This document shows, one piece after another, positions 42,102 to 47,239 of a stretch of 47,239 bases of DNA. Below the pieces are notes generated by a model, which saw only the letters and a program-made list of their open reading frames with translations, did no database searches and was not told the origin of the DNA. The stretch is from an uncultured Verrucomicrobia subdivision 3 bacterium (GTDB taxonomy: Bacteria; Verrucomicrobiota; Verrucomicrobiia; Limisphaerales; UBA11358): positions 1 through 47,239 of the forward strand of contig CAISEZ010000075.1 of assembly GCA_903884535.1 (NCBI GenBank). The letters are read 5' to 3'. The translations under genes were made by a program, and so were the position numbers. Positions within the stretch are counted from its first letter, which is position 1. Each line of letters begins with the position of its first letter.

Positions 42102-43535
42102 TTATTTCCCCTGCGCCGCCGCTTTATCCCGGTAATGGTAGGTGCTGGCGATGAGGCTGAAGAGGATGGCCACGCCGAACATCATCCCGGCGTAGAGCAT
42201 GAACCGGCCGGAGCTGACCGAGGCGTCATCGGCGTGCGGGCCGGCGTGCGGCAAAAACTGGGTAATGAGCGCCACAAGCAGGCTGCCCACGGCGATGGTG
42301 AGCAACCAGAAACTCATGATCAGGCTTTTCATCTCCGGCGCGGCTTCGCGGAAGGCGAATTCCAGTCCAGTGGTGGAGACGAGCACTTCCGCCGCCGTGA
42401 CGACGACATACGGCCAAGTCTGCCAGAGGATACTGAGGTGTTCGCCGGCCTCGAGGCGTTTCTCCAGCAGGGCGATGAGCACGAAGGCGGCGGCGGCGAG
42501 GAACAAACCGTAGCTCATGCGCTTGAGCGGCGACGCGAACCGGCCCATGCGCGGATAAAAGAACAGCGTGAAGATGGGCACGAACAGCATGATGAGCACC
42601 GGGTTCAGCGATTGCATCTGCTCCGCGCCGACTTTGAGGCCGAGGATGGTCACGTTGGACATTTTCAACCCCTGCATGACCCAGGTGGAGTTGGTCTGGT
42701 TATACAAGGCCCAGAACATCGGAATGGTGGCGAAGACGAACAGGATGGGAAACACGGAACGCGCAGCGGCGATTTCGTTGGCGGTGAACTTGGTGCCGGC
42801 GGCTTCCCAAAAGGTCTGGCCCGGTTCGCGTTTGGCCACGAGCGCGGTGAAAAAGACTTTGAAGAAGCCGGCGTGCTGCTTCTCGCGGTTGGTGGGGACG
42901 ATGATGTAAAACCGTTTGCCGCGCCAGAAGATGAACGTGGCGATGGCCATGAGGATGCCCGGCACGGCAAAGGCCGGACTGTAGCCGTGATGATCCTTCA
43001 CCCACGGCACGACGAGGAACGAGAAGAAGGAGCCGAAGTTGATAGCCCAATAAAATGCGCCATAGGCTTTCTGCATCAGGTGCGATTGGTCGGGCCGGAA
43101 CTGTTCGCCCATGAACGCGGAGACGCACGGCTTGATGCCGCCCGAGCCGAACGCGATGAGCGTCAGGCCGACATAGAGGCAAATCATTTTGCCGTGTTCG
43201 CCAAAGAAATCGCTGCACGCGAGCGTGCCGTGACCGGCGCAGTAAAACAGCGAGACCCAGAAAATCGTCTTGTAGCGGCCGATGAACTTGTCCGAGAGCC
43301 ACGCGCCGAGCAGCGGCGTGAAGTAATTCACGAAGATGAACAGCTGCGTGACCGTGGTGGTGTAGTCCTCGGTCTGGCCGAGGCCGCCGGCGGCGATCTT
43401 GCCGCTGACGTAGCCGGCGAGGATGCCGGTCATACCGTAGTAACTGAAGCGTTCGCACGCCTCGTTGCCGATGATGTATTTGATCTGGCGCGGCCAGCGG
43501 CCGGCAGGGGTTGTCGGCGCGTCGGTCATGCTCAT
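42102..43535 (-). CDS. POT-family proton-dependent peptide transporter
   Basis: 477 aa, about 12-14 TM segments. The proton-coupling motif ExxER is NEACERFSYYG. PTR2 signatures are FGSGGIKPCVSAFMGEQF and KAYGAFYWAINFGSFFSFLV. The ATG at 43535 overlaps the peptidase stop (ATGA), so the two are probably translationally coupled. It imports di- and tripeptides in cells that also carry an oligopeptidase at the envelope. Confidence 0.93.
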   Translation of the reverse strand: MSMTDAPTTPAGRWPRQIKYIIGNEACERFSYYGMTGILAGYVSGKIAAGGLGQTEDYTTTVTQLFIFVNYFTPLLGAWLSDKFIGRYKTIFWVSLFYCAGHGTLACSDFFGEHGKMICLYVGLTLIAFGSGGIKPCVSAFMGEQFRPDQSHLMQKAYGAFYWAINFGSFFSFLVVPWVKDHHGYSPAFAVPGILMAIATFIFWRGKRFYIIVPTNREKQHAGFFKVFFTALVAKREPGQTFWEAAGTKFTANEIAAARSVFPILFVFATIPMFWALYNQTNSTWVMQGLKMSNVTILGLKVGAEQMQSLNPVLIMLFVPIFTLFFYPRMGRFASPLKRMSYGLFLAAAAFVLIALLEKRLEAGEHLSILWQTWPYVVVTAAEVLVSTTGLEFAFREAAPEMKSLIMSFWLLTIAVGSLLVALITQFLPHAGPHADDASVSSGRFMLYAGMMFGVAILFSLIASTYHYRDKAAAQGK

Positions 43536-45643
43536 TTATCCACGCCGATCTTCTTCAGGAACGGCGTTAGCGAGCGTTCGCGGCCGAGGAACTTCTCGAT
43601 GGAGATGTTGATGTCGCGCGAGTTGCCGACGGAATAAATCTCGTTGCGCATCCGCATGCCGGCGTTCTTGTCGAAAAAGCCGTCGGGAGATTTCTCGAAC
43701 ACGGTGGCCATGTCGGCGGCAATGGCATCGGCCCACGCATAGCCGTAATAGCCCGCGCCGTAACCGATGATGTGGCCGAAGTAGGCGACAAACGCCGTGT
43801 CCGGCGGCACCGGCAGCGAGACATCACTCAAGATTTGGTTCGAGAGCGGCACCAGGTCGTCCGCGTTGGTGGCGTGGATCTGCGTGTGCAGCATCAGGTC
43901 CATCAGGCCGAAGGAAAGCTGCCGGCGGTAGAAGGTTCCTTCCGTCGCGAGCCGCGACGCCTTGAGCTGGCGCAAGATGTCCTGCGGAATTTTTTTCTTC
44001 GGATCACGATAGTCGGCCGCAAAACTGTCCAAAACTTTTTTGTCCCACGGCCAATTCTCCAGCATCTGCGAGGGCGCCTCGACGAAATCTTGCGGGACGC
44101 TGGTGCCGGAGAAGCGGGAGTATTTGGCGCGCGTCAAAATGGTGTGCATCGCGTGGCCGAACTCGTGGAAGATCGTCTCCACTTCGTCATGCGACATGAG
44201 CGACGGCTTGTCCGGCTGCGGCGGCGGGAAATTGCAGACGAGCGCACAGACCGGGCGCTGATAGCGGCCATCCGGCAGCAGTTTTCCCTCGGTGATGCCG
44301 AACTGCGCGAAGTGATTGTATTTACCTTCGCGCGGGAACAGGTCGAGGTAGAACAAGCCGAGTGGCTCGCCGGACTTGGCGTCCGACACGGTGTAGAGTT
44401 GCAAATCGCCGACCCACTTGTAAGGCGCCTCGACGCGTTCAAACTTCAAGCCGAAGATGCGCTGGTAGATCGCGAACAGCCCTTCCTTCACGCGGTCCAT
44501 GGGGAAATAGACGCGCAGCTGCTCGGCGTCCACGTTGTATTTGGTCTTCTTGAGCTCGTTCGCAAAATAGCGCCAGTCCCAGACGTTGATCGTGGCGTTG
44601 GCATCGCCGGTTTCCTTGATTTTCAACTGACGGAACTCCTCCAGCTCCGCGTCGAGCTTCGGCTGCAAACCGGTCTTGAGATTCTGCAAGAATGTGATTG
44701 CCGTCGCCGCGTTTTTCACCATGCGCGTCTCGGTGGCGTAATCGGCGTAGCTGGCGTAACCGAGCTTGTGCGCGATGTCGTCGCGCAGGACGAGGATTTT
44801 TTGGAGCAGCGGGATGTTCTGTTCCCGTGCCAGATTGCATTGCACGGTGATCATCTTCTTGCGCGTCGCTTCAAGCTTCGCGTTATCCTCGACCATGATG
44901 TAATGGAACGTGATATTGGCCATCAGCGTGTATTCATCCGGGCCGGTCTTGATGCCTGCCTGCGTGAGGAACGCGTCCGGCACGCCGTCGAGTTCGGACT
45001 TGGTAAATTTCAGCGCGTGCGTCGCCTTGGTGACGTTGTTCTCAAAATCGGTTTCAAGTCCGGTCAGCTCCTTGCGCAATTTCTCCACGTCATCGCGCTG
45101 ATCCTTCGGCAACGCCAATCCGGCGCGGCGATAATCCCGCACCGTCTCCTCGAATAGTTTCTTGTCCTCGCCGTCGAGTCGTGGCTGGGTGGCAGCGTAA
45201 GCCTTCACCGCCGCATAAACATCCTCGCGGTAATCGGTGCCGACCGACCATTGCGACAATTTCTTGAGCGCGTCAGTGGCCGCGTCGCGCACGGCGGCGT
45301 TGGTGCTGGTCTGCTCGATCAAGCCGAGCCGGTCCGATGCCTTGGAAATCTGATAACCCATATCGTCCAGCGCGCGGATAGTGTTGGCGAAATTGACCGC
45401 GGCGGGCTTGAGGCCGCCGATGGCGTCGAGCGCGGCGTTGCCGTCGGCGATGGTTTGGTCCACGGTGGCGTTGACCGCAGCCGGCGTGGTTTCAAACGTC
45501 GGCACGGTGACGATGGAATGGAATCGGGCGGCGCGCGCCTGAAATTGTTCGAGGTCGCCGGTGGGAATGGGTTTGGGTTTCACGCTGCTGCAGGCGGTGA
45601 GCGAAGCGGCCATGATCAAAACGGGAATTGTGTGCCAACGCAT
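43532..45643 (-). CDS. M3-family oligopeptidase lipoprotein (thimet/Dcp type)
   Basis: 703 aa. The signal ends in a lipobox (VLIMAASLTACSS), so it is probably an envelope lipoprotein. The zinc site is EVETIFHEFGHAMHTILTRA (HEFGH, His about 493), followed by the M3 stretch GTSVPQDFVEAPSQMLENW. The N-terminal half is helical, as usual. M3 enzymes cut oligopeptides; being lipid-anchored, this one would act outside the cytoplasm. It overlaps the POT gene by 4 bp, which suggests a trim-and-import pair. It is preceded by trmL with a 65-bp gap. Confidence 0.92.
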   Translation of the reverse strand: MRWHTIPVLIMAASLTACSSVKPKPIPTGDLEQFQARAARFHSIVTVPTFETTPAAVNATVDQTIADGNAALDAIGGLKPAAVNFANTIRALDDMGYQISKASDRLGLIEQTSTNAAVRDAATDALKKLSQWSVGTDYREDVYAAVKAYAATQPRLDGEDKKLFEETVRDYRRAGLALPKDQRDDVEKLRKELTGLETDFENNVTKATHALKFTKSELDGVPDAFLTQAGIKTGPDEYTLMANITFHYIMVEDNAKLEATRKKMITVQCNLAREQNIPLLQKILVLRDDIAHKLGYASYADYATETRMVKNAATAITFLQNLKTGLQPKLDAELEEFRQLKIKETGDANATINVWDWRYFANELKKTKYNVDAEQLRVYFPMDRVKEGLFAIYQRIFGLKFERVEAPYKWVGDLQLYTVSDAKSGEPLGLFYLDLFPREGKYNHFAQFGITEGKLLPDGRYQRPVCALVCNFPPPQPDKPSLMSHDEVETIFHEFGHAMHTILTRAKYSRFSGTSVPQDFVEAPSQMLENWPWDKKVLDSFAADYRDPKKKIPQDILRQLKASRLATEGTFYRRQLSFGLMDLMLHTQIHATNADDLVPLSNQILSDVSLPVPPDTAFVAYFGHIIGYGAGYYGYAWADAIAADMATVFEKSPDGFFDKNAGMRMRNEIYSVGNSRDINISIEKFLGRERSLTPFLKKIGVDK

Positions 45644-45708
45644 CCGGCGAGGCTAATCACAACCCGGCGACATTCAAGCCGAATGCGACAAAAATCCGGC
45701 GGGAATTA

Positions 45709-46176
45709 TCAAAGCAGCTCGCCGGCAAACCCCTGCTGCCGCAGCGCCTCGAACAACACCAGCGCGACGCAGTTCGATAAATTCAGCGAGCGGGATTCAG
45801 CGTTGAACATCGGAATCCGCAACCAGTTTTCGGGATGCTTCTCCAGCAGTTGTTTGGGCAAACCCGCCGTCTCGCGTCCGAAGACCAGGTAATCATCCGG
45901 CGAAAATTTCACCTCGCTGTAAAGCTTCGGTCCGTTGGATTCCACGAACCAAAGCCGCGCATCGACTTGCAGTTTTTCCGCGAAGGCCGTCCAATTTTTC
46001 CAGCGGTGCCACTCAACCTGCTGCCAGTAGTCCATGCCGGCGCGCTTGAGTTGCGCATCGTCGAGCTTAAACCCGAACGGTTCGATGAGATGCAGCCGGG
46101 ACTTCGTGGCCGCGCACAACCGCGCCACGTTGCCGGTGTTCGGCGGGATTTCCGGTTCGACGAGAACGATGTTCAT
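45709..46176 (-). CDS. trmL: tRNA (cytidine/uridine-34 2'-O)-methyltransferase TrmL
   Basis: 155 aa SPOUT methyltransferase. NIVLVEPEIPPNTGNVARLC at the start, IEPFGFKLDDAQLKRAGMDY, the knot region DYLVFGRETAGLPKQLLE, and RIPMFNAESRSLNLSNCVAL are diagnostic for TrmL. It methylates the wobble 2'-OH of certain leucine tRNAs. It follows truA on the same strand; its leader contains a dispersed palindromic repeat (46181-46247). Confidence 0.94.
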   Translation of the reverse strand: MNIVLVEPEIPPNTGNVARLCAATKSRLHLIEPFGFKLDDAQLKRAGMDYWQQVEWHRWKNWTAFAEKLQVDARLWFVESNGPKLYSEVKFSPDDYLVFGRETAGLPKQLLEKHPENWLRIPMFNAESRSLNLSNCVALVLFEALRQQGFAGELL

Positions 46177-46180
46177 TTTA

Positions 46181-46247
46181 GGTAGTAGCGGACGTGGGTC
46201 CGCTCATTCTAAATCTTGAGTCGGAGCCGACTCACGTCGGCTGCCAC
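46181..46247. repeat. Dispersed-type palindromic repeat spanning the truA stop and trmL leader
   Basis: Hairpins agcggac/gtccgct (46186-46203), gagtcgg/ccgactc (46219-46234) and agccgac/gtcggct (46226-46243) lie in a ~65-bp block running ggtagtagcggacg...gtcggctgcc. The truA reading frame ends inside it, so its last residues come from the repeat. Confidence 0.8.
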
Positions 46248-47010
46248 TGGATTTTCCATAAAACACTTTCCACAAAACCAGTCCGTGCGCCGGCGCGGTC
46301 ATGCCGGCGGCGCGCCGGTCTTTGTGCGCGAGCATCGCCTTGATCTGGTCCGCCGGAAACCGGCCGTAGCCGATCTGCACCAGCGTGCCGACGATGCCGC
46401 GGCACATCTTGTAAAGAAACCCGTCGCCCTCGATGATGAATGTCAATTGCTGACCGGACTTCTTGATGTCGCAACGCGTCAACGTGCGGACATTGGATTC
46501 CATTTCGTAGCTGCGGGTGCCGGCGAACGATTTGAAGTCATGTTTGCCGATGAGCGTCTTCGCCGCCGCGCGCATCACTTTCAGATTGAGCGGACGCGGC
46601 ACATGCCACGCGTGATGGCGGAGCAGGGGATTCATCGAGTGATGATTCCAGATAAAGTAGCGGTATTGTTTGCCCGTGGCGTCGAAGCGCGCGTGAAATT
46701 TTTCCGGCACGCGCACCGATGACAGCACGCGGATGTCATGCGGCAAAAATGCATTCAACGACAACGCCAGTCGCCGCACCGGCAATTTGAATTCTGCTTT
46801 CGGAATCTCCACATGCGCCACCATGCCGAGTGCGTGAACGCCCGTGTCCGTGCGGCTGGAACTGTGGATGCGCTTCACGCTGGGAAACAGCCGGGTGCAC
46901 GCCGCCTCGATTTTTTCCTGCACGCCCAGGCCAATCTTCTGCACCTGCCAGCCTTGATAAGCCGTGCCGTCGTAGGCGATGACGAGTTTGAATTTAATTA
47001 AATCGGACAT
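46204..47010 (-). CDS. truA: tRNA pseudouridine(38-40) synthase TruA
   Basis: 268 aa from the ATG at 47010 (MSDLIKFKLVIAYDGTAYQG); the upstream part of the open frame is only translated repeat sequence. The catalytic Asp is D55 in SSSRTDTGVHALGMVAHVEI. Other family blocks: KQYRYFIWNHHSMNPLLRHH, HDFKSFAGTRSYEMESNVRT, GDGFLYKMCRGIVGTLVQIG. The normal end is near GLVLWKVFYGK; the following ~12 residues (SSGSRRESAPTQDLE) are encoded by the repeat at 46181-46247. It sits between ruvX and trmL. Confidence 0.94.
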   Translation of the reverse strand: MSDLIKFKLVIAYDGTAYQGWQVQKIGLGVQEKIEAACTRLFPSVKRIHSSSRTDTGVHALGMVAHVEIPKAEFKLPVRRLALSLNAFLPHDIRVLSSVRVPEKFHARFDATGKQYRYFIWNHHSMNPLLRHHAWHVPRPLNLKVMRAAAKTLIGKHDFKSFAGTRSYEMESNVRTLTRCDIKKSGQQLTFIIEGDGFLYKMCRGIVGTLVQIGYGRFPADQIKAMLAHKDRRAAGMTAPAHGLVLWKVFYGKSSGSRRESAPTQDLE

Positions 47011-47012
47011 TT

Positions 47013-47120
47013 TCAGCCACAGATTGACACAGATGAAACACAAATAAACAGACCAGAATTGTTGAAAACGCCGCCCAAGAGACCCCATCTGTGTTTGTCT
47101 GTGTCCATCTGTGGCTAAAA
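47013..47120. repeat. Dispersed inverted-repeat element, copy 2
   Basis: A left arm beginning tttcagccacagattgacac and a right arm ending ccatctgtggctaaaa pair imperfectly over about 35 bp; the loop differs from copy 1 at 17297-17403. It fills the gap between the ruvX stop and the truA start. Confidence 0.85.
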
Positions 47121-47239
47121 CTAAATTCCGTCCAGATAGCTTTGCAACAAAATCGCCGCCGCCATTTTGTCCACCTTCTCCTTGCGCTGGTCGCGGCGGA
47201 CGCCACCCTGGATGAGCACGCGGTTGGCCTGGGCGGACG
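47121..47239 (-). CDS. ruvX: RuvX/YqgF-type Holliday-junction resolvase, C-terminal end (runs off the window)
   Basis: The minus-strand frame ending in TAG at 47121-47123 gives 38 residues: ANRVLIQGGVRRDQRKEKVD, then KMAAAILLQSYLDGI. This matches the C-terminus of YqgF/RuvX proteins (A-x-x-L-...-R-x-x-R-K-x-x-V-D-x-x-A-A-x-x-L-L-Q-x-Y-L). Active-site residues lie outside the window. It would be first in the order ruvX-truA-trmL. Confidence 0.8.
   Translation of the reverse strand, partial: SAQANRVLIQGGVRRDQRKEKVDKMAAAILLQSYLDGI

Noticed and set aside
42135..43637. 500-aa open frame on the plus strand
   Set aside because: It lies opposite the POT transporter and has the low-complexity composition expected of an antisense shadow in GC-rich DNA. 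The same holds for 31709-33019, 5243-6334 and 20989-22230.
46994..47206. 70-aa minus-strand frame at the right end
   Set aside because: It runs through the inverted-repeat element in a frame different from that of the RuvX tail, which is clearly recognisable.

Overview
The window most likely comes from a chromosome of the phylum Verrucomicrobiota, probably the soil and freshwater Pedosphaera/Limisphaera group. This is inferred from several traits together: secreted proteins with FG-GAP, InlB-type and beta-helix modules; a C-terminal module with an F/RLQ-S-NL...W...FRL pattern; a very long GreA of the kind known from Chlamydiae and relatives; a DUF5069 protein; an [14 protein letters not shown] pseudopilin; and many small palindromic dispersed repeats. 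No rRNA, tRNA, CRISPR array, transposase or integrase was seen. Most of the window is dense, ordinary chromosomal coding sequence. Positions 10750-12310 are the exception.

Layout. (1) 1-3727: two related secreted adhesin-like proteins (one cut by the window edge) and a small secreted protein, all on the minus strand. (2) 3803-9506: a compact minus-strand unit, porin -> cupredoxin -> hybrid sensor kinase -> PQQ-type sugar dehydrogenase, closed by a good terminator. (3) 9619-12310: hflX, followed by a mosaic in which the last 147 bp of hflX plus 49 bp of flank recur 720 bp downstream. Two unrelated small membrane-protein genes sit beside the two copies, each preceded by a related 38-bp element. 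(4) 12311-18636: glgC, then iron-sulfur genes: mrp on one strand and sufD-sufU-sufT-sufS diverging from it, with a Fur/PerR/Irr-like palindrome at the sufD start. (5) 18685-23343: an alginate-oligomer catabolic unit (SDR reductase, PL17 oligoalginate lyase, KdgF, MFS uronate transporter). (6) 23498-24891: a rhodanese-like protein and a pseudopilin. (7) 24960-28328: psd-pssA-lysE-like-ychF operon. (8) 28435-31861: a DUF5069 protein and a beta-helix surface protein lying between two near-identical terminators. (9) 31877-40720: long GreA, RsmB, flavin reductase, a PLP decarboxylase carrying an in-frame palindromic repeat, FabI, an M50 protease and an OPT transporter. (10) 40739-47239: ruvX (partial)-truA-trmL, then an M3 oligopeptidase lipoprotein coupled to a POT peptide transporter, and a Tat-exported ferredoxin-containing aldo/keto reductase.

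How the genes fit together. Region 5 would take up alginate oligomers or unsaturated uronates, cut them to monomers, convert them with KdgF and reduce them with the SDR. Region 2 looks like a periplasmic oxidation and electron-transfer module with its own sensor. The mrp/suf block supplies Fe-S clusters, but SufB and SufC are not in the window. The peptidase, POT and OPT genes point to peptide scavenging. The best candidates for something undescribed are the hflX 3'-end duplication with its gene cassettes, the porin-cupredoxin-kinase-dehydrogenase unit, and the palindromic repeats that have become part of proteins (the PLP decarboxylase and the TruA tail).
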